A stretch of 64,000 bases of DNA, taken from NCBI GenBank assembly GCA_019914995.1, contig CM034140.1, positions 372,001 to 436,000 of the forward strand, given 5' to 3'. The translations under genes and the position numbers were made by a program. This DNA comes from Acanthochlamys bracteata (Eukaryota; Streptophyta; Magnoliopsida; Pandanales; Velloziaceae). The notes beneath the pieces are model-generated. The model worked only from the letters and a program-made list of their open reading frames with translations, had not been told where the DNA came from and did not search any database. This document shows positions 39,181 through 50,004 of this stretch, one piece after another; the first letter of the stretch is position 1, and each line of letters opens with the position of its first letter.

Positions 39181-39444
39181 AGTGCATACTACAGAGGGGC
39201 TCTTAGGGCAATGCTGGTGTACGACATATCCAAGCGCGACAGCTTTGACCACATCCCTTGCTGGCTTGAGGAACTTCGTGGCCATGCAGACAAGAATATC
39301 ATAGATATCTTCAATATAATGAATAAGAACATGGCTTCAAATCCGCAAGCAAACAGCTTTGCACCAAATTTGGCTGGGACGAATATTATATTCCCTGGAC
39401 CTCTTCAAGAGATTCCAAAGACAATTATCTCCTGCAGAACGTGA
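39181..39444 (+). pseudogene. Captured RABA4-type Rab GTPase fragment
   Basis: A splice acceptor (TATAG) precedes [20 protein letters not shown] and [20 protein letters not shown]. The frame then jumps straight to IFNIMNKNM and the tail [17 protein letters not shown], ending SCRT-stop. The first part is the region after switch II of RABA GTPases; the second is the RABA4-type hypervariable tail. The piece between them is missing, including the NKxD and SA guanine-binding motifs, so it cannot be a working GTPase. Exon joins without introns suggest internal deletion during or after capture. Confidence 0.85.
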
Positions 39445-40485
39445 TTTGTATCATATTGTACATGTTTGATCTTAGACTCTAACGAATGCCTCTAGATTAT
39501 TTAATTTTGAGGGATACAATACACGAATATAATAGCTTGATTTAGTTTAGTCTTGAACTGAAATTATTGTTTATTGATAGATAACATATTGCTGCAAAGC
39601 TTGGTTATTTTACTCGTTGCCGTTATCAGCTTCTAGTTAAGCTTGCATTTAGAGATTTTTTTCACAACATGAATGCTGGAGTTTTGGTATTGAAAAACAT
39701 TGCAAAGGATTGTGCTTTACAATATAAGGACATTTCAATGGATTGTAGTTAACAACATTATTGAATTATTTTCTACTGGATTGAAAATGTTAAAACTATC
39801 TAAACTTTTTGCACAAATTACTTTAGTAACTAGAGATGCAATTATCTCTTTAACATATATTTTTATTATTTAATATTATATTAAATAATAGTATATTTAT
39901 ATATTTAAAAGTAATTTAAAATATTATTACAAAATAATAATAAATGATAATAATAATAATATATTTCTTTTTAGGTTTATAAAGATTAATATAAAAAATA
40001 TTAAACAAAAAATACTTTAAAATTATATTCTAAAAATTAATTTTTTAAAAATTAGATAATACATGAAAATAGATTAAGAAATTTAACAATATATTTTTTA
40101 ATATATACATAAGGATATTTTAGTCATTATATATTTTATTCACTTATAAGCACAAGTTTAGCCAAACATATCTACAAATTTTTTTTTCAGAAAAGTTTTA
40201 AACAGTAAAATTTATCCAAACAGAGAAAAGCAACTTTCGAATCAAAAGTTCAACCGCCGCTTTTTTCAGCAAAAGCTCATAAACAGCAGCTTTCGCTCGA
40301 AAGCTCTAAATTTAAAACTTAGTCAAACATGCCCTAAGTTTCAATTGTGCAAGAAATTTATTCTTCTTCTGTATAAAGGACTTGTGTCAATTTCAGTTTT
40401 CCTAATTTTCAATGTAATCATGCTGTATAATATGGTACTGGAAAGAGGAAAAAAAAAGCAACTCCAGTTAACTAGGCCGGCCAAG

Positions 40486-40514
40486 AAACCCTACAGGCCC
40501 ATCGAAAGCCCATT
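40486..40514 (+). promoter_or_regulatory. Telo-box plus site II motifs, RPAP3-like gene promoter
   Basis: AAACCCTA (40,486-40,493) is followed by AGGCCCAT (40,495-40,502) and AAGCCCATT (40,506-40,514). This telo-box/site II pairing is known from promoters of plant ribosomal and proliferation-linked housekeeping genes. It lies about 200 bp before the proposed start codon. Confidence 0.65.
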
Positions 40515-40708
40515 TAACTTCTGAGTGATGAACGATTCTGGAAAGCTGGTCCTCGACCCGGTACACCCTCGAGAAAGCCACTTGAAGAGGGGCACTGGAA
40601 AAAGCATCAGTGCATCGCTCGGAGATTTTCTGAAGCTCTGCTTCCAACATCTCGGTCGAGTTCCTTTTGAGATTCAATTCATATTAGAAAGAAAGACGAG
40701 ATCAATCT

Positions 40709-43700
40709 ATGGTAAGCTTCACACTCTTTGCCTTCCATATTCAGATTTTCAAGTGCCCTTCTTCAAGTTGCTTTCTCGAATCGTAGTTGTGGAAGCTGTT
40801 TTGGTTTGATTCTACTTTGTTTTCAAAATTTTCAATTAGATTCTGAAAATTTCGAAGAATTTACTCAGCTTCTGATAAGCGGAGCCTCGAAATCTTAATT
40901 CAGCAAAGCTGTTTGAGTTTTTAAGCTGTCTCTTATAGTGAACTGAAAATGTTTGTTCAAATTTCAACTGTTCTGAATTTTTATTTATCTACTCAAATGG
41001 TCGTGAGATGGTTGCTTTTTGAACTTCCTCTTGCTGAGAGAATGAATTGTTCTTTTTTGTCAAACTGTTTCCAGGATTTTAGGGGATTTCTGAATTCGGA
41101 CAGAAAACCTACGAGATCGAAAGGCCAAACTCAGGTAAATATAATATCATCATTAATCTCATTCATAGCCAGTGTGGGATGTTTTTTGGCTTAATGCAAA
41201 ATACTGTGGGTTTCTTCAGGCATGCATTTACTTAAGCGAATCTAGTATCATATCATCCATATCTGGATTCTCAACTTTTTTCTTTTTTTACAGGGATCTC
41301 CAACTGATGCTGGAAAACGAGTTGAAGATAAAGAACTGCCAGATCAGATACCTGCAGTTGCAGAGAAGAAAAGAAGTAAGGCAACTTTACAATCAGTTTC
41401 CAAGAAGTACAGTGGACGTGACAGTTATTTGGCATACTCAGACCCTGCTCACTATATGTCAGGCATTTCCCTAGATGATGAAAAGCCACCAGATGCAGCT
41501 TCAGAGAAGGAACTGGTAAGTAGTATTCAAATTTAGTTGAAATATCCAATAACATTGATGCTGATATTGAGATTTATAGTTGCCTTGATTTCCAGGGTAA
41601 TGAATATTATAAGCAAAAAAAATTCAAGGAAGCAATTGACTGCTATTCAAGGAGCATCGCTTTATCTCCTTCTGCAGTTGCTTTTGCGAACAGAGCCATG
41701 GCATATCTTAAAGTGAAAAGGCAATTCAGTTTTCTTTTTACTAATTTATATCAATAATAAAATTTGTTTTGCACTTGTTATCTGTAGAAACAATGCATGT
41801 TTGTGATCTGTTGGGCACTCTATACTCTTAGTTTGTTCTTGTTTGTAAACTGAACCTGGTTGTAAAACTCTTACTGGATTGATCATGACTTATTTATCCT
41901 ATAGATATCAAGAGGCTGAGGATGACTGTTCGGAGGCCTTAAATTTAGATGATCGCTATGTAAAAGCATATTCTCGTCGAGCTACAGCTAGAAAGGAGCT
42001 TGGAAAAATCAAATCAGCATTTGAAGGTAGTGCTCGAAGAATTAATTACGCATTTGTTTAATCTCTGTGATACTTATTCGTATTGGTTAGCAAGCAAATG
42101 GTTTAAATTTTGCATTCGTTTATCAGATATTGAGCTTGCTGTAAGCATTGAGCCTAACACTCCAGAGCTACGGAAACAATATACGGAAATGAGGGTAATG
42201 TATGATAAGGTAAAGCATTTCTTAAGAATTCCCTTAAAATTTGATAATCTTCGTATTTTGGTGTTTATTTAACGCTGAGTGCTATGACATAATTGTTAGA
42301 GTATCTGTATCATGATATCAAATGCATCTGCAGCTTTCATAATGACAATTTAAGTCTAGAATTTTCTCCAGACTACTTAAAAATTACATCCAGGAAATAT
42401 ACTTTGTCGTCTTAACATCGAAGCTCAATCTTGTAGGATGTACCTATGACGTTTGTGTTAAGAAGCACTCTTTTAATTGCAGGAGAGCAGTGCAAAGTTG
42501 AATGGTGCAATTTCAATTGCTTCCAAAGGACCAGGTAGCAAGACTCAACCTACTGACAAGAAAGGCAGCATAGAAGTTGTGGGTGAACCTCTTGGGTTCA
42601 CAGGTTCAAATTCCAGTGGTGCTAGTTATATGGTATATATCCAGATGTTTAAAAATCTGTAGCTTTTTGGTTACCCATGTGCCATGTTGAAGCCACTTTT
42701 CAGGATTACAAGGAAAAGGATCTCTTGCACTAAGTAGTTATGTTCTCATGAGAATATGAGACTTTCATCTGTTTATATCTATGTATGCTTTGTCAAATGA
42801 CATCTTTTAACAGTAAAAAGGTACACCCCTAGTCTAATAGGCTCTTTTAATTAATAAACCTACATGATTAGAGATTTGAAAGCTACCTTATTGAAATTAT
42901 CAGGGATGACTGGCAGCATTCAGTATTTCGATTTGACAAATCTCAAGATCTTGGCCTAAATTAGTTGTTGTAAAACTGCTTGATAAAATTTTCAAGTCAT
43001 GCAGTAGCATCTCACTTCCTTTTCAACAGAAACATCATGTTGGGAACAACAACAATGAACTTAGAGGATCTATGCAAGACCTTGCAAATCGTGCTGCTTC
43101 AATCGTGAAGGCTGCTACTGAAAAGAATATTGCTGTACCAAAATCAGCTTATCAGTTTGAGATTTCGTGGAGAGCACTGTCAGATGATCAGTGCCGGCAG
43201 GCTCAGCTGTTAAAGGTTTTCCGTACTAGAAGATTGTTCATTTACTTTTTTCTTTTAGAAGCAGTTTTTCTTATAAGATACTTGTTCAGGAAATAGAACC
43301 GCCCATGCTACCGCAGATTTTCAAAAATGCTTTGTCAGCACCTATGCTTATCGACATTGTTAGATGTACTGCCTCCTTTTTCAAGTGAGTGGATATTTTG
43401 GGCTGTTCCTCATTTTTCACAAAATAAATTCTTCTTGAATAATTACATTTGATTTGGTATATCTTATAACTTCTTCAGGGAAGATACTAGATTGGCTGTC
43501 AGCATTCTGGAAAATTTGGCAACAGTTCCACGATTTGATATGATTGTCATGTGCCTCTCATCTGTTGATCGATCTGGTAAGTTGACTTGCCTCTTATGTT
43601 GCGTTCTATGTACCATACAAATCATATTCAAACTCTAGTGCATGAGGGTGCAGTATAGCAGTTAACCAAGATTTGAGCTAGCTGATTGAGTCAAAGAATC

Positions 43701-43895
43701 ACTTTCTTTGGTTGTGAACTTTTTATGGAAGAGCTATTTCTCACAGATCTACGCAGGATGTGGGAAGAGGTCTTCGCGAATCCATACGTAGCATCAGATC
43801 AACATGAAATATTAAAACAACTGCAGAAGAAGTATTGTTGCGGAGGGTGGCAGAGTTCGAACTTATTGCAAGAAGAACTATTCCCGGTTAGATGA
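40709..43895 (+). CDS. RPAP3-like TPR co-chaperone (TPR5 type)
   Basis: RPAP3/Spagh-type proteins link Hsp90 to the R2TP complex for assembly of RNA polymerases and PIKK kinases. Eleven coding exons: 40709-40711, 41075-41134, 41294-41515, 41596-41720, 41905-42026, 42127-42209, 42483-42632, 43030-43215, 43290-43384, 43479-43576 and 43747-43895, giving 430 residues. It opens DFRGFLNS. TPR repeats lie at about 95-205 (GNEYYKQKKFKEAIDCYSRS; YQEAEDDCSEALNLDDRYVK), with the carboxylate-clamp type Lys/Asn residues in view. The RPAP3_C domain follows (SAYQFEISWRALSDDQ; DLRRMWEEVFANPY). Odd points: exon 1 codes only the ATG; intron 4 uses a GC donor (AAAAG/GCAATT); the usual NDLQDWE motif after FLN is missing; and 14 extra residues follow YCCGG. 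Confidence 0.88.
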
Positions 43896-44666
43896 CATGA
43901 TCGTTTCTTTCAGATGAATTTTGAAATGTACAGTAAATGGTCAATGACATGTTATATCATATACTTATTGCAATTTATGAGCCTTTACTGTTTAGCCAGT
44001 TGATGTGTAATGGAGTTCAGAATGAATTGTTTCATGTTGTGAAATAATGTGATCGGACATATAGGTTTAGATTAACCTGTAAGCAGTTCGTCACAATATG
44101 ATAATACATTATTTTCTACAATCACAAATTTTTTCGACGGAGTTGGATAAAGCCAAGGTTAGATTGACACCAATTGACGTCCAACTGTTGTAAAAATTAC
44201 AACTCTTTTATCAGCAAAAGTGAAAGATTCCTTGCACTGTGTATTACATATAAAGAGTGATCATAGTAGAACAAACGGTCGAGAAAAGAAGTCATCAGCC
44301 TGTTGTAGTCTTCTAGATACCTTCAGAACCAACAAAAGTTAAGAACACGAGATGTACTGTTCACTCTTATGCCAATATTCTCAGTCGACTTATCCTAATT
44401 GCCTTGTTCATGATAAAACCAGCTTTCTTGCGCTATAGATTTTACAACGAATTTGATTATAAACCCAGTAAGACAGAACTAATGGGTCTGGATACCCATA
44501 TCCAGCCTTGAAGTTCTTTCTCGACCATCCTTTACATTCTTACAACTAATGAACCACCAAATTTACCAGCAGCGGCACTGAGCCACTAAACTCATGTAAA
44601 TCCTGGGCAAGTCTTGCTCAGGTGCCAGGTAGTTCAGCTACAGAAAACACCATCAGTCCTACTTAC

Positions 44667-44722
44667 TGAAAGACTAGCGAGCCCCATGCACCATCCTGGT
44701 CATTATCCATAAATTCCAAGTT
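44667..44722 (-). pseudogene. Relic exon resembling a VTT (TVP38/TMEM64) protein
   Basis: Read on the minus strand it gives EFMDNDQDGAWGSLVF, between an acceptor-like GGTAG and a donor GTAAGT. It aligns with the better VTT exon at 53,302-53,363 (DFLVWVKENLGAWGPLV), sharing about 12 of 17 bases around GCATGGGG and the donor. The other VTT exons were not seen nearby. It is a short match, so the confidence is low. Confidence 0.35.
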
Positions 44723-45039
44723 CTACCAAAGTTCAGCATGCTGCAGCATAAGAATTTCCCATTAGAAAATATCATACATATTAAAAAATAATGTTCAACT
44801 GATAATATGGTTGATGCTATAAAGCTTATCAAAGCCATCAAGATATATTTTAAAATGAATAGAGATTTATGTTTTAACCCTTACTGAAATTGCAGTTATG
44901 TCCCTAATTTAGTGAAAGTTACAAGATTTTCTGAGCAATAATTATGCTTGACAGAGAAGGAGAAGGCTTCACATAACAGCAACCAGAGAATGCCACTATA
45001 AAGGGGAAGGTGTAGCACATCTAGAACGAAGAAATATTA

Positions 45040-45345
45040 ATTAAGAAATCAGATGTTTTTTTCATTAATTATGACACTGAAGTAAACTGCTCCAGTGACA
45101 TTTTAATGATAACAAATATTACTATTGCACCATGCTCGTATAGCCTAAATATCAGCAAGTACAGGCTATGTATAATTGGTGCATAAAAACTTGCGCATAT
45201 TTGTAACATATCTAAGAAAAGAAATGGTCATAGAGAGATGATTATATCATTTGAAAAGCAAAGCAAAAGAAGAAACCGAAAAACTAAAATGGTTTTTGTT
45301 ATGACACTGGAGGTAGACAGGTCCAGGTGACATTTTATGAAAAAC
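45040..45345. repeat. Duplicated 40-bp motif with inner inverted repeat
   Basis: TTATGACACTG...TCCAG-TGACATTTTA occurs near 45,067-45,105 and again near 45,299-45,340. Within each, TGACACTGGA and TCCAGGTGACA are nearly inverted. The function is unknown. Confidence 0.4.
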
Positions 45346-45361
45346 ACATTTCTATAGCACC

Positions 45362-45407
45362 GTGCTTCTAAAATCTATAAGCCAGTGCTTCTAAAGTCTA
45401 TAAACCG
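45362..45407. repeat. 23-bp tandem duplication
   Basis: Two adjacent 23-bp copies of GTGCTTCTAAA(A/G)TCTATAA(G/A)CC(A/G), differing at three positions. Confidence 0.75.
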
Positions 45408-45887
45408 ATCTAAGAACAGACTATGCAGACATGGTGCTATACCCAGTGCTAAAAGAAGATACACTCAGAAGTAACCTAAACAAAAAATATACATGCACGA
45501 TTAATCAATGGGAAGAGTGAACAAACAATAGCTAGATATGACAGTATCACAGAGAAAGCTTCACCACAGAAGAGCATTTTCATGTCATAGAGATTTAAAA
45601 AATTCTACAAAACGAGAGATATTACCTTGAACTAATACCTTGAAGCGAAGACTCACAAGCATGAAGATAATCAATTGCATATCTTATTCTTACTCTCGTA
45701 CTGAACAATAAACTCCTCCCTTCTCTTTCTCTGTTCGCAGTTATTTTTCTTCTTCATAGCAGTCGACCACTGCCATCATAAAGCTGTCGCTGTGCAATCG
45801 CCACTGAAGAGAAGCAGAAAGTTTCTATAAAAAAAAATTTAACCGAGTGCTTGTAACTCAATATATTCTAGACCCAGAATAAACGAT

Positions 45888-45896
45888 AGAGAGAGA

Positions 45897-45929
<33 letters not shown>

Positions 45930-45950
45930 GGAGAGAAGAGAGAGAGAGAT
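45888..45950. repeat. GA microsatellite
   Basis: About 63 bp of nearly pure GA/GAA units, immediately before an ATG-containing open frame whose coding status is doubtful. GA tracts are common in plant 5' UTRs. Confidence 0.9.
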
Positions 45951-46084
45951 TTACCATGGCCGCAGCGGAGACGGAGCTGTGGCGGCAGAGAGACACCAGA
46001 GAGAATGGAGCTGAGAAGGGAAGAGAATTCCAGTTGCCACCAGCTAAATTTTACGAAATTATGAATTTGTCACTCTGTGTATAT

Positions 46085-46515
46085 ACTTCCAGTTCCGGTA
46101 TACACTTGTCCTATAAGTACAGATCGAGAACTCAACATAAAAGTTTAAGATTAAAAAAATCATGAGAAAATTGTCAGCATATCTAGATTTGTAGGAATGA
46201 AGTAATTAACGGATATAACAGAATCAATTGAAGATTGATTTTAATATCATAACATTTTAATGAACAGGAATAAAAAAATTCCAGGAAAAAATTAATGTAT
46301 ACAGGAAAAAAAATCCACAATCAAATGTTTCATAAACTTCTGGTATCAGTATAGGTCGAGAACTCAGCACATAATATTTAAGATTTAGAAAAAATCATGA
46401 AACATCTCTAGATCTGAAGAATGAAGGAAAAAAAAAAATGTAACAGAATCAAATTGAAGATTGTTTAATATCATTACATTTTAATGCAACAGGAACAAAA
46501 AAATCCCAAAAAAAA
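46085..46515. repeat. Diverged ~200-bp tandem duplication
   Basis: The copy at about 46,085-46,300 and the copy at about 46,335-46,515 share TCGAGAACTCA, TTTAAGATT, AATCATGA, TAACAGAATCAA, TTGAAGATTG and ACATTTTAATG in the same order. Both are A-rich and non-coding. Confidence 0.6.
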
Positions 46516-47271
46516 TAAAAAACAGAATCGAGATAGATAGCTTCGGTAGAGAATGAATACCTTCATTGTAGGGAAATTGATCTTATCTGTTTCGCTCACT
46601 TAAGATCAACTTCACCGCTGCTCACTTCGTCGACTTATTAGAAAAAAAATACGATAAACAAAAATCACTTCGGTGTTTTCTGTTGATTGATATGCTTCTT
46701 CTCCACAACCGAAATTGCCAGCCAATTGCTCTGCAACTTCGCCGGAGAAAACAAAATTTTTTTGGAGGATTGAAAATGATAAGAGAGAGCTTCGAGCAAT
46801 GGTGAGTAGTTAGTTATACCTTCGAGGCGAGAGAGACGACAGAAATAATGCGCGCCGTGCGGGTATTCATCGTACTGTTTATTGACCTTAGAGATCTGTA
46901 AACAGTATAAGATCTATTTTTAAGTTTCCACGTGTCCTAATTACTGTTCGTCGCTACAAAATTGGTATCTTATACGACTGACACTGGTTATCCCAATTGC
47001 GTAATTTCGTGACATAATGGGACTTTTCTTTTCAATGAGCGTACAACGGCTTCGTTCTTCTCCGATTGATCAATGCCAGACTTGTCGTGTTTTATTTTCT
47101 TTGTTTCATCTTTTATTTTTCAAATTTACTACAAACTTTTCTGAAGCATTACATGATATGTTTTTTTTTTTTGAAAGTTCCTGAAGCTACATTATTTTTT
47201 TGAGTTATTATTTATTACATAATTCAAATAGCGTTCACAGAATTGGCGCCGAGCAACCAACTGTACACACC

Positions 47272-49026
47272 ATGACAGTAGCTCTCTGCCTTTCTCTCAA
47301 TTCTTTCCCTCCAAAACCTTCAAAGCCAACTCGTACTCTTCAATCCACCAGGAACAAGCCTCACGTAGCTATTTCTCTACTCCAAATCTCGCAAACCTAC
47401 CAAGAGCTCTCCCAAGTTCATTGTCTTCTTATCAAGACCGGTCTAGTAGAAAACAAGAACGCATTTGGCCGACTTCTCAGTTCCATGGCAGCGCTTATCG
47501 ATGACCTGAAAGCTCTAAATCATGCATTAGATCTGTTTTGTAGCCCTGAATGCCCTGCAAATTCCTTTGTTTACAATTCCATGATTAAATCTTACAATCG
47601 CCGTGGTGATCATGAAGCCGCATTCGGTCTTTTTGCTTTCATGCTTTATGAGAGCTCTGTTTGCCCCGATGGCTTCACTTATACCTTTGTTTGCAATGCT
47701 TGTGCTAAAGGAATGCTTTTATTTGAAGGCAGGCAGATCCATGCGAGAATCGTGAAGGATTCACGCATGATTAGCACTCCGTGTTGGAATGCTTTGATTG
47801 ATTTTTATGTAAAGGTCGGGAGTGATATGTGGAAGGTGCGCCAGATTGTAGATGAGATGAAGGACGTGGATATCGTTTCTTGGAATTGCTTGCTCGATGG
47901 GTATGTGAAAGTTGGGGATTTGGATAATGCCCGGCTGTTATTTGATGGAATGGCTGAACGAGATATTGTTTCTTGGACAACAATGCTTGTGGGGTATGCC
48001 AGTGCTGGGTTGGTGAAGGAAGCTTCTCAATTGTTTGATGAAATGCCAGAAAGAAACATGGTTTCATGGAGCGCGATGATCAGGGGTCATGTGATTGCTG
48101 GGCAGCATACTAAGGCATTGGTCCTTTTCAAGGAAATGCAAGATTTGGAGATTCAAATAGATAAGATCACATTGACATTGTTGCTTGCAGCCTGTGCAGG
48201 ATCAGGATCTCTCAATCAAGGCCGTTGGCTGCACAACTATATACAGTGTTGTAACATCAAGGTTGATGCCCAGCTCTCCACAGCTTTGGTTGATATGTAT
48301 GCAAAATGTGGGAAAATTGATTTGGCCTACAAAGCATTTCAAGAGTTCCTCAATGAGGAGACGTTCTTATGGAACGCTATGCTGGGAGGACTTGCAGTTC
48401 ATTCATGCGGATATGAAGCCTTACAATTATTCTCAGAGATGTTGCGCAGAGGTATTAAACCTAATGAGATCACGTTCATAAATGTCTTATCAGCATGCAG
48501 TCATTCGGGCCTTGTCCAAGATGGTTTGGAGCTTTTCAGTTGCATGAATAATGATCATGGAATCATGCCTGCTAGTGAGCATTATGGTTGCTTGATTGAC
48601 CTTCTCAGTCGTGGGGGATTTCTTGATGAGGCAATCGAGGTTATTGAAACCATGCCTATCGAAGCTGATGGTAACATGTTGAGGTCTCTTCTTAGTGCTT
48701 GCAGGTCGTATGGGAATGTTGCACTAGGAGAGCATGTGGGAGGAATGTTACTGGACTTGGAGCCATCAGATGACAGCAATTATGTTCTTGTATCCAATAT
48801 TTATGCTAATGAGAGTAGATGGTCAGATGTGGCTAGATTACGCAGAGCAATGAAAGAGCGGGGAGTAAGAAAATTGCCTGGATGCAGTTTGATAGAAGTA
48901 GATGGGATTGTTCACAGTTTTTTGTCTAAGGATAAATCACATCAACGATGTTTAGAAATATATGCATTGTTAAGCAGTCTGGCCAGTCAGTATTATGTTC
49001 ATGTGGATGACATGTTTGTGTGGTGA
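47272..49026 (+). CDS. PLS-class pentatricopeptide repeat protein, E type
   Basis: PPR proteins of this class bind organelle RNA, usually for C-to-U editing, splicing or stability. It is a single exon of 584 residues from this ATG. An in-frame ATG at 47,200 would add 24 residues, but the usual PPR-type leader MTVALCLSLNSFPP starts here. The P, L and S motifs run from about residue 85 to 470, for example NSFVYNSMIKSYNRRGDHEA, DIVSWTTMLVGYASAGLVKE and STALVDMYAKCGKIDLAYKA. The E domain follows (LIDLLSRGGFLDEAIEVIET; VLVSNIYANESRWSDVARLR; GCSLIEVDGIVHSFLSKDKS). It ends without an E+ or DYW domain, so it would need a partner to edit. The motif near residue 205 (SDMWKVRQIVDEM) departs from the consensus. 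Confidence 0.92.
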   Translation: MTVALCLSLNSFPPKPSKPTRTLQSTRNKPHVAISLLQISQTYQELSQVHCLLIKTGLVENKNAFGRLLSSMAALIDDLKALNHALDLFCSPECPANSFVYNSMIKSYNRRGDHEAAFGLFAFMLYESSVCPDGFTYTFVCNACAKGMLLFEGRQIHARIVKDSRMISTPCWNALIDFYVKVGSDMWKVRQIVDEMKDVDIVSWNCLLDGYVKVGDLDNARLLFDGMAERDIVSWTTMLVGYASAGLVKEASQLFDEMPERNMVSWSAMIRGHVIAGQHTKALVLFKEMQDLEIQIDKITLTLLLAACAGSGSLNQGRWLHNYIQCCNIKVDAQLSTALVDMYAKCGKIDLAYKAFQEFLNEETFLWNAMLGGLAVHSCGYEALQLFSEMLRRGIKPNEITFINVLSACSHSGLVQDGLELFSCMNNDHGIMPASEHYGCLIDLLSRGGFLDEAIEVIETMPIEADGNMLRSLLSACRSYGNVALGEHVGGMLLDLEPSDDSNYVLVSNIYANESRWSDVARLRRAMKERGVRKLPGCSLIEVDGIVHSFLSKDKSHQRCLEIYALLSSLASQYYVHVDDMFVW

Positions 49027-49611
49027 TCTCGGCCGGAGTAAATACCTTCATTAGTTATCACACTTCTTGTACGTAACAACATTGATGATGATAAGCCTTG
49101 TTACAAGAGATATGGTTTCTTCACAATCATATGCAATGTGTTAGTTCCTGAAACTTGAGCCCTTATCTTTTTAAGTTTTCATCCTTCTTCGTTCAGATCT
49201 CTCTTCATCTTTTAGTAATATTTTACCAACAGGATTAATAAACTTATCATCAACTTTGATAGTGCACTTACATAGAAAAATTTTGATTTTGCAGATTGTT
49301 TCCTTGAATTTTCCTAGAATCAGATAAGAGTTTTCAAGCTTTTCTCAGTTAGCCTAGTAAATTCCACAGGACTGAAGATGGCAATACCAATTTGTTCCAT
49401 AATGGTCATCTTGGAATTGTATGATAAATAACCTCCCTGTGGATTATCTTTCCCAGGAACCCTCCAAAGTTCAGCTCCACTTGGCACTACCTTATTGGCT
49501 TTCAAGTGATAAGAAATCTGGGAACTGAATCAAAATCTGCTAAACATATATACCTCCTTATCACTATCTTTTGACTCTTCTTCCAATTCAATCTTCCAAG
49601 GCTCATCAGCC
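49027..49611. other. Intergenic between PPR and CP12 genes
   Basis: This holds the PPR 3' UTR and the CP12 promoter. GCTAAACATATATACCTCC at ~49,537 could hold a TATA element (CATATATA) about 60-70 bp before the CP12 ATG. Nothing else was recognised. Confidence 0.45.
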
Positions 49612-50004
49612 ATGGCAGCAGCTTCATCAAGTGCCAATTTCGTCGTAAGCAAAGCCTCTCCTTCCATCTCAAACAATACTCAACTCTTCATCCACAAAAA
49701 TCTTGCATGGAAGCCAAGAACTGTCAACAATATAAGCCTAATGACTAGCTTTAGAGCATCTGCGACAGGCCCTTCAACACCTTCTAACATCTCAGAGAAG
49801 GTTTCAGAAAGCATTAAAGCAGCAGAGGAGACTTGCGCAGAGAATTCTGAGAGCGGAGAATGTGCTGCTGCGTGGGATGAGGTTGAAGAACTCAGTGCAG
49901 CAGCAAGCCATGCAAGGGACAGGCTCAAGACTAACACAGATCCATTGGAGGCCTATTGCAAGGATAACCCAGAGACTGATGAGTGTCGCACCTATGAGGA
50001 TTGA
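49612..50004 (+). CDS. CP12: Calvin cycle protein CP12, chloroplastic
   Basis: CP12 is a small, redox-controlled, partly disordered stromal protein that ties GAPDH and phosphoribulokinase into an inactive complex in the dark. It is a single exon of 130 residues. Residues 1 to ~52 form a Ser/Asn-rich transit peptide. The mature part has the two redox Cys pairs: ETCAENSESGECAAAWDEVE (the N-terminal loop and the AWD core) and YCKDNPETDECRTYED at the C-terminus, which inserts into the GAPDH active site. All four Cys are present. The length and the absence of introns match plant CP12 genes. Confidence 0.97.
   Translation: MAAASSSANFVVSKASPSISNNTQLFIHKNLAWKPRTVNNISLMTSFRASATGPSTPSNISEKVSESIKAAEETCAENSESGECAAAWDEVEELSAAASHARDRLKTNTDPLEAYCKDNPETDECRTYED

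Larger units (their letters stand above)
37533..40334 (+). mobile_element. 2.8-kb TIR element carrying host gene fragments (Pack-type)
   Basis: The left end is GGGCATGTTTGGCTTAG and the right end on the other strand is GGGCATGTTTGACTAAG, 15 of 17 matched. TAA flanks both sides (37,530-37,532 and 40,335-40,337), a Harbinger-type target. Inside, in the same orientation, lie a 5'-UTR-like pyrimidine-rich segment (~37,790-38,150), one bHLH exon with splice sites, a degenerate ~65-70-bp tandem repeat, and a RABA4-type Rab fragment ending in a stop. No transposase was recognised, so it is non-autonomous. The subterminal sequences (GCTGCTTTTGGC / AAAGCTGCTG) are also partly inverted. Confidence 0.8.
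43896..47199. other. Gene-poor region between the RPAP3-like gene and a PPR gene
   Basis: It holds a relic exon at 44,667-44,722, a GA microsatellite and several short duplications, listed separately. Sequences near 46,700-46,860 on the minus strand look like a 5' UTR with a donor site, so a decayed or non-coding minus-strand transcript is possible. No complete gene was recognised. Confidence 0.45.

Noticed and set aside
40468-40677. Minus-strand open frame of 69 residues with protein-like composition
   Set aside because: It overlaps the telo-box/site II promoter and 5' UTR of the RPAP3-like gene and matches no family I know.
45956-46165. Plus-strand open frame starting MAAAETELWRQRD after a GA tract
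   Set aside because: It has a good start context but no family resemblance, and it runs into a duplicated A-rich repeat.
47200-47271. In-frame upstream ATG of the PPR gene
   Set aside because: It adds an atypical 24-residue leader; the ATG at 47,272 gives a usual organelle-targeting start. It cannot be fully excluded.
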